Shown: positions 17,599-25,609 of the stretch, in pieces
Layout of the letters: every line of letters starts with the position of its first letter
How positions within the stretch are numbered: the first letter of the stretch is position 1
NCBI RefSeq assembly: GCF_032334255.1
Contig: NZ_JAUHMF010000002.1
Location: 868,001 to 932,000 of the forward strand
DNA from: Thermanaerothrix solaris
GTDB lineage: Bacteria; Chloroflexota; Anaerolineae; Anaerolineales; Anaerolineaceae
Length of the DNA stretch: 64,000 nt
Reading direction: 5' to 3'
Translations under genes and position numbers: made by a program
Notes under the pieces: generated by a model
The model's input: only the letters and a program-made list of their open reading frames with translations
What the model was told of the DNA's origin: nothing
The model's database searches: none

Positions 17599-19683
17599 AT
17601 GATGACAACCCGCTTTTCGCCCCGCTTTGGACCTTATGGCGGCCAGTACGTTCCTGAGACATTGATCCCGCCGCTCCAAGAACTCACGCAGGCTTTCATG
17701 GCTGCATTGGAGGATGCGGAATTTAAAGTCACACTGGACACTCTGCTGAAGACGTACGTGGGGCGCCCGACACCCTTGACCTATGCGCGCCGCTTAAGTG
17801 CGGCTCTGGGTGGGGCTCAAATCTACCTCAAGCGTGAAGACCTGGCGCATTCAGGCGCTCATAAGATCAACAATGCGTTGGGACAAGCCTTATTGGCGCA
17901 CCGGATGGGGAAGCGGCGGGTCGTGGCCGAAACAGGCGCTGGACAGCATGGGGTGGCGACGGCCACAGCGTGCGCGCTTTTAGGATTGGAATGCGTGATT
18001 TACATGGGTGAGGTGGACATGGCGCGCCAACAACCAAACGTGTTGCGCATGCATCTACTCGGCGCCGAAGTATGTCCGGTGACAAGTGGCAGTCGCACGC
18101 TCAAAGATGCCGTCAATGAGGCGATTCGGGATTGGGTGACGCATGTAAAAGACACCTACTATTTGATTGGATCCGCGCTGGGACCTTACCCTTATCCGCA
18201 TATTGTGCGCGAGTTCCAGGCTGTCATTGGTCAGGAAGCGCGGGCGCAAATTTTGGCCGCATGCGGACGCCTTCCGGATGTGTGTATTGCCTGTGTGGGA
18301 GGCGGCTCGAACGCCATTGGACTTTTCTCTGCCTTTCTCGAGGATGAAGAGGTACGTCTAATCGGAGTTGAGGCGGGTGGTCTGGGCTTGGCGAGCGGAC
18401 GGCACGCTGCGCGATTGGCTAAAGGAGCGGGTGCCCGCCCTGGTGTGCTACACGGTAACCTGACTTACCTGCTTCAAGATGACGATGGTCAGGTTTTAGG
18501 GACGCATTCCATTTCAGCGGGGCTGGATTATCCGGCGGTCGGTCCGCAACATGCCTGGTTGCATGAACAGGGCCGGGTTACTTACACGACGGCGACGGAT
18601 CGTGAAGCCTTAGATGCCTTTCAAACGCTGGCCCGCCTGGAGGGGATTCTACCGGCGTTAGAATCGGCTCATGCGCTGGCTGAAGCCATTCGTCTGGCCC
18701 CTCAGTTGCCTGTAGAGTCCATCATCCTGGTCAATCTCTCTGGGCGGGGGGATAAAGATTTGGAGAGTGTTGCCCATGCGTTGAACTCGCCCACTTCTGT
18801 TCCGGATCTTGGGCAACCCTTAACACGAATTAGTCTTTCTATCCCGTCCTTGATATCGCAGCGGGCATTGCCTGCGGGTAGAGAACGTGTTGCCAATGCT
18901 TTTGACAAAGCCCGGGGGAGACACCGCCCGGCGGTCATACCTTACTTTCCGCTTGGGTATCCTTCCTTAGAGGATTCCTTGGAGGTGATTAAGGCTCTGG
19001 CCCAGGCTGGCGCTGACCTGATTGAACTGGGGATTCCTTTTTCAGATCCGCTAGCGGATGGTCCGACCATTCAGCACGCCAGTCAACTTGCTCTGGCCCA
19101 AGGGATGAATGTTTCCGCGGCTTTGGAGTTGGTGGTGCGGTTGCGGGAACAAGGCCTGGAACAGCCCTTCCTTTTCATGAGCTATCTCAATCCGTTGTTA
19201 GCCTATGGCCTGGAAGCCTTTATCCGGGACGCTGGTCGTGTTGGCGTGGACGGTTTGATCATCCCGGACCTTCCGCTCGAAGAATCCCTCCCGGTACGAC
19301 GGATGTGTCAGGCGCATGATCTGGCTTTCGTGCCACTTATTCCGCCCAACCTCGCTGAAGCCCGGATTGCGCAAATAGCCCAGGGCGCAACAGGGTTTCT
19401 TTATTTGGTTTCGGTAACCGGCGTGACCGGGGCACGCGATTCGTTGCCACCTGATCTGGGTGCTTTTATCCGCCGTGTGCGCCAGATCACCCCATTGCCT
19501 TTGGCGGTGGGATTTGGAATTGCCTCACCCGACCAGGTCCAAACCCTGTATCCGCTGGCGGACGGGGTAATTGTGGGTTCCGCACTGATCCAGGCCGTGG
19601 CAAAGTCAGTCCGACCCGCAGAAGCCGCGGCAGATTTTCTGGGTTCTCTGCTTCACGCGGTAAATGGGGTAGGATATGCGTAA
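17599..19683 (+). CDS. trpBA: Tryptophan synthase beta-alpha fusion protein
   Basis: 694 residues in one uninterrupted frame. Residues 1-394 are a complete TrpB: the PLP lysine K89 is in SGAHKINNALGQ, followed by ETGAGQHGVA, GGGSNAIG and LSGRGDKD near the end. Residues 430-694 are a complete TrpA: the catalytic Glu is in IELGIPFSDP (E476), the Asp in PLADGP (D487), and GFGIASPDQV is the phosphate region. A linker of about 35 residues joins them. The protein would do both half reactions, indole formation from IGP and condensation with serine. ATG 17602 (spacing six from GAGG) may be the true start. Fungal tryptophan synthases are fused in the opposite order (alpha-beta). Confidence 0.95.
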   Translation: MMTTRFSPRFGPYGGQYVPETLIPPLQELTQAFMAALEDAEFKVTLDTLLKTYVGRPTPLTYARRLSAALGGAQIYLKREDLAHSGAHKINNALGQALLAHRMGKRRVVAETGAGQHGVATATACALLGLECVIYMGEVDMARQQPNVLRMHLLGAEVCPVTSGSRTLKDAVNEAIRDWVTHVKDTYYLIGSALGPYPYPHIVREFQAVIGQEARAQILAACGRLPDVCIACVGGGSNAIGLFSAFLEDEEVRLIGVEAGGLGLASGRHAARLAKGAGARPGVLHGNLTYLLQDDDGQVLGTHSISAGLDYPAVGPQHAWLHEQGRVTYTTATDREALDAFQTLARLEGILPALESAHALAEAIRLAPQLPVESIILVNLSGRGDKDLESVAHALNSPTSVPDLGQPLTRISLSIPSLISQRALPAGRERVANAFDKARGRHRPAVIPYFPLGYPSLEDSLEVIKALAQAGADLIELGIPFSDPLADGPTIQHASQLALAQGMNVSAALELVVRLREQGLEQPFLFMSYLNPLLAYGLEAFIRDAGRVGVDGLIIPDLPLEESLPVRRMCQAHDLAFVPLIPPNLAEARIAQIAQGATGFLYLVSVTGVTGARDSLPPDLGAFIRRVRQITPLPLAVGFGIASPDQVQTLYPLADGVIVGSALIQAVAKSVRPAEAAADFLGSLLHAVNGVGYA

Positions 19684-19724
19684 CTGAGCGGTGACGATCT
19701 TCATAATTGTATGACAATCATCAC

Positions 19725-19753
19725 TTGACGGGGATTGAGGGATGAAGTACACT
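19725..19753 (+). promoter_or_regulatory. Promoter of the padR-ABC importer operon
   Basis: TTGACG (19725-19730) and TACACT (19748-19753) are separated by 17 bases. The predicted start near 19760 is immediately before a perfect palindrome, so a bound repressor would block initiation or escape. Confidence 0.65.
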
Positions 19754-19764
19754 TTTCAGTAGAT

Positions 19765-19783
19765 ATACTCACTCAGTGAGTAT
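19765..19783. promoter_or_regulatory. 19-bp perfect palindrome, probable PadR operator
   Basis: ATACTCACT-C-AGTGAGTAT is a perfect inverted repeat (9+1+9) just downstream of the predicted transcription start and in front of the padR gene. This is the usual place for autoregulation. That PadR binds here is inferred. Confidence 0.7.
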
Positions 19784-19808
19784 TGATCGTAATGTGGGTT
19801 TTAATCCC

Positions 19809-20345
19809 ATGCGCCGTTCACCTACTCCTGAATACCCGCTGTTAGCCCTCTTGCTGGAACGCCCAATGCATGGGTATGAACTGCATCGGGTCTTTAGCCA
19901 GGATTTGGGGGGTATCTGGCATCTTAGCCAGAGTCAGTTATATGCCTCATTGGCACGTCTGGAAGCGCGGGGCTGGGTAAAGGGCCACGAAGAAGCCGCT
20001 GAACGTGGGTTGCCGCGGCGCGTGTTTGCGCTGACCGCACAGGGACGGGGTGCCGCTGAGGAATGGCTTTATCAACCCAGCCGTTGTAGCGTGCAGATCA
20101 TTCGTTTGGAGTTACCAACCCGCCTTTATCTGTTGAAACGCCTGGCGCCCCAGGCCATCCCCGACTTCCTGGCCCGCCAGCGCACTGAAATTGTGCGCGG
20201 TCTAGAGCGCTTACGTGCGCAATGTCAAGACATCCCCGATCACCAACCCTATAATCGCATGGCGTGTTCGTTGCGAATTCACCAGGTGGAATCCCTTTTG
20301 GCCTGGTTTGATCAAACTTTTTCTGACATCGGAGGATCGTTATGA
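19809..20345 (+). CDS. PadR family transcriptional regulator
   Basis: 178 residues from ATG 19809. The winged-helix domain begins at once (EYPLLALLLERPMHGYEL..LSQSQLYASLARLEARGWVKGHEE..RRVFALTAQG), the arrangement of PadR proteins. A C-terminal helical dimerisation domain of about 90 residues (Vir-type) follows. A GTG at 19776 would add eleven residues but would place the start inside the palindrome; ATG 19809 fits the family better although its ribosome binding site is weak. It overlaps the binding-protein gene by four bases and probably represses this operon. The effector is unknown. Confidence 0.88.
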   Translation: MRRSPTPEYPLLALLLERPMHGYELHRVFSQDLGGIWHLSQSQLYASLARLEARGWVKGHEEAAERGLPRRVFALTAQGRGAAEEWLYQPSRCSVQIIRLELPTRLYLLKRLAPQAIPDFLARQRTEIVRGLERLRAQCQDIPDHQPYNRMACSLRIHQVESLLAWFDQTFSDIGGSL

Positions 20346-21502
20346 AAACTCGGGTTGCCTTGTTCGCTCTGCTACTAATGGCGCTCGTGGTTATATCCTG
20401 CACGGCCACCCCGCCAACCTTGACCCCGACGACCACTCTTTCTGGAGGCCCTACGTCAGAAGCGACGGTTGCGGTCACAGAAGTGCCCACGCCTACCTCA
20501 AGTACCATCACCATTACGGATGCTTTGGGACGCGCAGTGACCCTATCACACCCGCCGAAACGAGTCGTTATTGCAGGCCGCGCTGTCGCCATGTTAGCCG
20601 ATGCAGCATACCTCTTCCCTGAAGCCATTGAGCGGGTGGTTGCCCTTTCTCGCACCAGCCAAAGCGCCGAGGGCGATTTCCTCACACTGGTGGATCCCAA
20701 TCTAGAAAAAAAGATTGCTTTTGAGACCAATGTCGGAGCTGAGCAAGTGGTCACAGCGCAGCCGGATGTGGTGATCATGAAAACATACATGGCCGAAACC
20801 CTGGGAAAACCCCTGGAGTCATTGGGCATTCCGGTGGTTTATCTCTCGCTGGAGACCCCCGAGGAATATCAGCGTGACTTACGCATCCTTGGACAAATTT
20901 TCCAGAATCCACAGCGGGCTGAGGAATTGGTCGGTTATTTTGATGCTCGGGTTCAAAACGTAACACAGCCTCTGCAAGGATTCGCATCGGAGCAAAAGCC
21001 GCGCACGCTGTTGCTCTATTATTCCGATCGCGATGGTCAGGTGGCGTTTAATGTCGCCCCCAAAACCTGGATGCAAACGATCATGACCGAACTAGCGGGT
21101 GGGCGCCCGGTTTGGACGGATATTGAGTTGGGAAGTGGTTGGACCAAGGTGAATTTGGAGCAAATTGCGGCATGGGATGCGGACGTGATCGCCATCATCG
21201 CTTATACGGCTAACCCCGATGAGGTTGTAACGCGCCTGAAGGCCGACCCCCAATGGCAGGCGATGCGAGCAGTGCAGGAAGGACAACTGTATGCGTTTCC
21301 CAAGGATTTCTACTCCTGGGATCAGCCGGACGTGCGCTGGGTGTTGGGTTTGCGCTGGCTGGCCTGGCGCCTGCATCCCGATGCCTACCCTGGGCTGGAT
21401 ATGATGCAGGAAACCCGCACCTTCTTCGAACAATTATATAGGATTGATGCAAACACGTTCGAATCCCGCCTTCTGCCTCTCTTAAAAGGGGATTTAAAGT
21501 GA
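20342..21502 (+). CDS. ABC importer substrate-binding lipoprotein (FecB/BtuF-like)
   Basis: 386 residues. The signal peptide ends in the lipobox VVISC, and a Thr/Pro-rich spacer of about 40 residues follows. The mature part is a Peripla_BP_2 (class III, helical-hinge) fold: ITITDALGRAVTLSHPPKRVVIAG at its start, two lobes and a long hinge helix. This class binds siderophores, haem, cobalamin or oxyanions. A Trp/Tyr/Asp-rich stretch (FYSWDQPDVRW, residues about 324-334) lies where ligand contacts are expected. The ligand cannot be assigned. The gene overlaps padR and the permease by four bases each. Confidence 0.88.
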   Translation: MKTRVALFALLLMALVVISCTATPPTLTPTTTLSGGPTSEATVAVTEVPTPTSSTITITDALGRAVTLSHPPKRVVIAGRAVAMLADAAYLFPEAIERVVALSRTSQSAEGDFLTLVDPNLEKKIAFETNVGAEQVVTAQPDVVIMKTYMAETLGKPLESLGIPVVYLSLETPEEYQRDLRILGQIFQNPQRAEELVGYFDARVQNVTQPLQGFASEQKPRTLLLYYSDRDGQVAFNVAPKTWMQTIMTELAGGRPVWTDIELGSGWTKVNLEQIAAWDADVIAIIAYTANPDEVVTRLKADPQWQAMRAVQEGQLYAFPKDFYSWDQPDVRWVLGLRWLAWRLHPDAYPGLDMMQETRTFFEQLYRIDANTFESRLLPLLKGDLK

Positions 21503-22548
21503 GCCTAACCTCCTCCACACGATCCCTAGGTTTGACTCCACGTGCCTCACCCTGGTCGGAAAGCCGGGCGCGCGCCCAACAACGCCTACTGTGGCTGGGG
21601 TTGCTTCTGGTGGTTGTGTTGGGGGTCTCACTCTTCCTGGGACGCTATCCCCAAGTGGGCTTCTTGACTCCGGCTCAACTCCGTGAAGATTCGCTTGCCC
21701 AGCGCTTGATTTTAAATTTACGCCTACCGCGCCTGCTGGCTGCGGCCATGATAGGGATGAGCCTGGCTGGGGCGGGTTTGGTGCTTCAAATGGTGTTCAG
21801 CAACCCGCTGGTTGAGCCAGGGTTTCTGGGTGTTTCGCAAGCCGCGGCATTTGGCGCTGCACTGAGCATCATCTTTTTCGGTGGGGCTGCCTGGGGTGTT
21901 CAGGTCAGTGCCGTGATTTTTGGGTTAGGTGGGTTGGCACTTTCTTATTTACTGGCGCGACGGGTGCGTTATGGCGGTTGGGTGTTGCGCCTTTTGCTCT
22001 CGGGAATCGCGGTTTCGGCGTTTTTTGCCTCGGGGGTGGGGCTGGTCAAATACCTGGCTGACCCCTTGCGCCAGTTGCCGGAGATCACTTTCTGGTTGTT
22101 AGGCGGGTTATCAAGTGTAACTTGGCGTCCGTTTGTGACGGCTCTACCCCTGATGGTGGTGGGATTAACAATTTTGGTCTTGATGCGGTGGCGCTTAAAC
22201 TTGCTTGCCCTGGAAGATGAAGTGGCTTTTTCATTGGGTGTTGCGGTGCATCGTGAGCGACTCTTGGTTCTTTTAGCAGCCGTGATGGTTACGGCAGCGT
22301 CAATTTCCATCGGCGGATTGATCGGCTGGGTGGGGTTGCTGGTGCCGCAATTGGCGCGGCGTTTGAGTGGCGCGGATGCACGCTTCGCCTTACCCACGGC
22401 ACTGCTTTTAGGTAGCGCGTTTGTTGTGATTTGTGACGATTTAGCCCGGATCTTGAGTGCAGGTGAAATCCCCCTGGGTGTGTTGACCTCGCTTTTGGGT
22501 GCAATGGGGTTCCTGCTGCTCATGACCTGGCCGTCGGTGAAGGTGTGA
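21499..22548 (+). CDS. FecCD/BtuC-type ABC permease
   Basis: 349 residues with about ten hydrophobic segments. Conserved FecCD motifs are visible: LNLRLPRLLAAAMIGMSLAGAGLVLQMVFSNPLVEPGFLGVSQAAAFGA, in which RLPR, GAG and the NPL-P-LG pattern stand out, and near the end GLIGWVGLLVPQLAR, the coupling-helix region. The start is GTG 21499, overlapping the stop of the binding-protein gene, with AAGGGG upstream. It forms a homodimeric channel with the ATPase encoded next. Confidence 0.92.
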   Translation: MSLTSSTRSLGLTPRASPWSESRARAQQRLLWLGLLLVVVLGVSLFLGRYPQVGFLTPAQLREDSLAQRLILNLRLPRLLAAAMIGMSLAGAGLVLQMVFSNPLVEPGFLGVSQAAAFGAALSIIFFGGAAWGVQVSAVIFGLGGLALSYLLARRVRYGGWVLRLLLSGIAVSAFFASGVGLVKYLADPLRQLPEITFWLLGGLSSVTWRPFVTALPLMVVGLTILVLMRWRLNLLALEDEVAFSLGVAVHRERLLVLLAAVMVTAASISIGGLIGWVGLLVPQLARRLSGADARFALPTALLLGSAFVVICDDLARILSAGEIPLGVLTSLLGAMGFLLLMTWPSVKV

Positions 22549-22551
22549 GTC

Positions 22552-23331
22552 ATGACAGACATCATTCTGCGATTCGAAAACGTCACCTTTCGTTATCCCG
22601 AAACCCTAACCGAAGCATTGCAGGGGCTTAACCTAGATGTGCCCCGTGGCAAGGTCACAGCCATTTTGGGACCGAATGGCGCGGGAAAAACCACCCTTTT
22701 ACGCCTGGCTTATGGGCGTTATGTTCCAACGCGAGGGCAAATCTGGCTTGAGGGTCGCCTCCTGGGGGCGTACACGCGGCAGCAAATCGGGCGGATGGTG
22801 GCGTTGGTACCTCAACGTGAAGCCAATCCCTTTGCCTATTCCCTGCTGGAATATGTGCTTTTGGGACGTGCCCCTTATCTATTGCCTTTGCAAATGCCTG
22901 CAGCATCTGATGTGGCCATTGCTTGGGAGGCATTGGAACGAGTGGGATTACACCATCTGGCGCGTCGTTCAGTGCAGGCTTTGAGTGGGGGGGAATACCA
23001 ATTGTTGCTGGTAGCGCGGGCACTGGCACAGCAGCCACGACTCTTGCTCTTAGATGAGCCCACCTCACACCTTGACCTGGCCAATAAAAAACGCCTGGTT
23101 GAGTGTCTTAGAAGCCTGGTCAGTGCTGGAGTTACTATTCTCATGACCTCGCATGAGCCAGAAGTGGTCTCTGCTTTGGCACAGCATGTCATCTTGATGC
23201 GCGAGGGGCGGGTCCTGCACAGCGGGCCTTTGGATGCGTTATGGACACCTGAGGCGTTAAGCGAGACTTATAATGTGCCCTTGCGGGTTTGGACGTTCAA
23301 CGGGCATCGCTATGTGACGTGGGAGTCGTGA
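22552..23331 (+). CDS. ABC importer ATPase (FecE/BtuD-type)
   Basis: 259 residues with all ABC landmarks: Walker A GPNGAGKTT, Q-loop VALVPQRE, signature LSGGEYQ (the usual LSGGQ/E variant), Walker B LLLLDEPTSHLD and switch MTSHEP. It is placed four bases after the permease and directly abuts the NTPase gene (stop TGA followed immediately by ATG), so all five genes should be one transcript. Confidence 0.93.
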   Translation: MTDIILRFENVTFRYPETLTEALQGLNLDVPRGKVTAILGPNGAGKTTLLRLAYGRYVPTRGQIWLEGRLLGAYTRQQIGRMVALVPQREANPFAYSLLEYVLLGRAPYLLPLQMPAASDVAIAWEALERVGLHHLARRSVQALSGGEYQLLLVARALAQQPRLLLLDEPTSHLDLANKKRLVECLRSLVSAGVTILMTSHEPEVVSALAQHVILMREGRVLHSGPLDALWTPEALSETYNVPLRVWTFNGHRYVTWES

Positions 23332-23889
23332 ATGACGTCTTTTTCATCCCTTTTGTGGATTTTCACCGGCGATATCGGCATTGGAAAAACAAGCGTTTGC
23401 CAACGATTGGTTAATGAGGCTCGTAGCCTGGGTTGGGATGTTGCTGGGATCCTGAGTCCTGGCCTCTATCAGGGTGGGCAAAAGGTGGCCATCGAGGCCG
23501 TAAATTTACGCAGCGGAGAGCGCCGTACTTTAGCGTGGCGGATAAACAGCGGGGAGATCGTGGAAGGTGAGGTTATTCACACCCAAGAATGGCGTTTTGA
23601 CCCCGACACCCTGCAATGGGGAAATAACGTATTTGAGGTGGCTGCGCCGTGTGATTTTCTGGTAGCAGATGAGATTGGGCCGTTGGAACTCGAACGAGGA
23701 GAAGGTTGGGTGGCTGCTCTCGCGGCATTGGCCTCCCGCGCCTATCGTTTGGGGGTGGTCGTGTTGCGACCATCCCTGCTCTCACATGCAGCGCGCTGGG
23801 CACCGGCGCGGATTTTGGTTATTCGTCATCCCGGCCAAGCCGTGACCCTGGCTGACCTGCTGGAAGAAGATTGGCGCCAACCTAAATAA
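23332..23889 (+). CDS. THEP1-like nucleoside-triphosphatase
   Basis: 185 residues. The P-loop is at the N-terminus (FTGDIGIGKTSVCQRL), followed by AGILSPGLYQGG, DFLVADEIGPLELERGEGW (Walker B with the DEIGPLEL block characteristic of THEP1 proteins) and a C-terminal strand. THEP1 enzymes hydrolyse NTPs in vitro; their cellular role is not established. Its place as the last gene of an importer operon suggests a role with the imported ligand, for instance in cofactor processing (inference). The 3' end overlaps the convergent ProRS-like gene by eight bases. Confidence 0.85.
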   Translation: MTSFSSLLWIFTGDIGIGKTSVCQRLVNEARSLGWDVAGILSPGLYQGGQKVAIEAVNLRSGERRTLAWRINSGEIVEGEVIHTQEWRFDPDTLQWGNNVFEVAAPCDFLVADEIGPLELERGEGWVAALAALASRAYRLGVVVLRPSLLSHAARWAPARILVIRHPGQAVTLADLLEEDWRQPK

Positions 23890-25594
23890 TGTATTCGTGG
23901 CGTGGTGGCAGCGTTTGATGTTCTTTCAACCAACGCGTGATTTGAGGGATCACCTCGGCCAGGGAGATCATCTGGGTATCGCCACTATGGCGCCATTTAA
24001 CCTCTATAGTGGCTGTCTCTAATGTGCGCGGGCTGAGGGTGAGGCGCAGCGGTGACCCGATCAAGTCAGCGTCGTTAAATTTGACCCCTGGGCTGGCCTC
24101 GCGGTCATCGTAGAGGACGCTGATCCCGGCAGTTTGGAGCAGTCCGTACAGGCGCTCGGATTCCTCGATCACGTGCGGGGCTTTGCGCCCACCCAAGGCA
24201 ACCAGGTGAACGGCATATGGTGCAAGAGGTACTGGCCAGATCAAACCGTGTTCGTCATGGTACTGTTCGGCCAGGGCTAGGATAAGGGCTTCGAAACTAA
24301 GCCGGAAATACGCGAAAAAGATGGGTCGGCTCTGCCCGTTTTCATCCAGGAAAGTTGCCCCTTCCAGTGCACCCGGGGCTGTTACCCAGGCCAAGGGCAA
24401 ACCGCTTGCCTTGACCAAAGGAGCAGCACAATAAGGGCAAGGGTCACCTGGCTCGGCCAGGGTTATGTCGCTGATTAAGTCGGCGTTGAAATCACGCCCG
24501 AAATTAACATGGCGTAGGTGGGCGTCAGGTTGATTGGCGCCAGCCACAAGGTTGGGGGAACGCGGGATCAGATCATCTACGATAACCTTTACCCCTGGTT
24601 TCAGTCCGATGGGTGAGGCATAACCAGGAACTGCCCCAACTGCTGTGATGGCTTCGGAGGGAGCAGGCCGCAGGTGGCGCGCGCCAAGCACGCTGGCAAG
24701 TTTGGCTTCGCTGAGGGTGCGGTCGCCACGCACAACTGCCAGGACCAGATGCTCGGGACTCTCATTTTCGGTCTGGGCCAGATAAAAGACGGCTTTGGCC
24801 AAACGGGAGGCCGGAAGGCCAAGAAAAACGGAAAGGTCACGGATGGTTTGTATCCCTGGTGTGGAGATAAGTTCAATAGGGAGAACGGGTTCGGGAGATA
24901 ACTCGGGTTTTTTGAAGGTTGCAAAGGCTTCTATGGCGGCATAAGGGCATTGAGGACAATGCAGTATGGACGAATGACTTTGGGGATATGGTGCCCAAAT
25001 TAATTGAGGCGAAAGGGCGCTTGGAAGGCCAGCATGGGCTAAGCGCACCGGCAAACCCAGGCGTTGCAAAGTATTCCCAATGGCTTGGAGGTAGCGCCGT
25101 TGGAAACTTTCCAAAGCGGTGGGTGCACTTACCAAGGCAAAGGATTCCAGCACCAAGCCCTGGGTTAGATGGAGCGGAGAAACACCTTCCCAAGGCGCAG
25201 ATGCCAATGGTGATACGTGGTAGAAGATAAGGGGCAATTGGCGATAGGTTTGGAGATCGCGCTGGGCGAGTGTACGAACCGCTTCAAGTTGGGTTGCTAC
25301 CAGGGGCGAGGCGGGTGCGGACTCATTCCATGCTTGTGCCAGGGTATCCCAGGGAGTGGGAGAGGATAGAGTTGTAGGTGGGGGTAAATATATCCGCTGG
25401 GCTTCCAGGTGGTCCATTTCGGATTCAAGAAGGCGCAATACATGCTCTAAAATGCGCTTTCCTAACGGGAGATAAGCCCATCCTGCCTCAAACAGCCGGA
25501 GATAACCGGCGCGAATCAACCAGGCTAGACCCTCCGTAGGACAATTGGCTGGTGCTTCGCGGAGGGTAGGAGGAAAGAGGTGAGAGAGACGCAT
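23882..25594 (-). CDS. ProRS-like protein lacking the class II catalytic motifs, editing domain retained
   Basis: 570 residues, the length of bacterial prolyl-tRNA synthetase, colinear with it from start to end. Motif 1 scaffold (WLIRAGYLRLFEAGWAYLPL) is clear. But the TxE motif (PTHEE) reads ATQLE near residue 100, motif 2 (FRDE) reads ASAP (residues 131-134), the ATP-contacting REFLMKD reads QGLVLES, and motif 3 (GIGVTR) reads RLSFEA (residues 431-436). The inserted YbaK-like editing domain (about 235-385) keeps its Lys (LAKAVFY), VVRGD, VAGAN and H-V-NFGRD elements. The C-terminal anticodon-binding domain (ERLYGLLQTAGISVLYDDRE..GVKFNDADLIGSP) is also kept. Cys pairs CPQC and CPYC remain. 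It probably cannot charge tRNA; trans-editing or regulation is possible. A functional proS should exist elsewhere. Confidence 0.8.
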   Translation of the reverse strand: MRLSHLFPPTLREAPANCPTEGLAWLIRAGYLRLFEAGWAYLPLGKRILEHVLRLLESEMDHLEAQRIYLPPPTTLSSPTPWDTLAQAWNESAPASPLVATQLEAVRTLAQRDLQTYRQLPLIFYHVSPLASAPWEGVSPLHLTQGLVLESFALVSAPTALESFQRRYLQAIGNTLQRLGLPVRLAHAGLPSALSPQLIWAPYPQSHSSILHCPQCPYAAIEAFATFKKPELSPEPVLPIELISTPGIQTIRDLSVFLGLPASRLAKAVFYLAQTENESPEHLVLAVVRGDRTLSEAKLASVLGARHLRPAPSEAITAVGAVPGYASPIGLKPGVKVIVDDLIPRSPNLVAGANQPDAHLRHVNFGRDFNADLISDITLAEPGDPCPYCAAPLVKASGLPLAWVTAPGALEGATFLDENGQSRPIFFAYFRLSFEALILALAEQYHDEHGLIWPVPLAPYAVHLVALGGRKAPHVIEESERLYGLLQTAGISVLYDDREASPGVKFNDADLIGSPLRLTLSPRTLETATIEVKWRHSGDTQMISLAEVIPQITRWLKEHQTLPPRHEYII

Positions 25595-25609
25595 GGTGGC
25601 TACTTCGAG

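Noticed and set aside
18781..18888. Possible missed stop or frameshift between trpB and trpA
   Set aside because: The linker is in the same frame on both sides, has normal codon use and contains no remnant ribosome binding site and start pair at the expected TrpA start. Taken as a true fusion.
24286..25297. ProRS divergence explained by compensating frameshifts
   Set aside because: Flanking and intervening residues keep the ProRS spacing without gaps (for example 17 residues from the TxE site to the conserved Tyr), so the substitutions are real and not shifted sequence.
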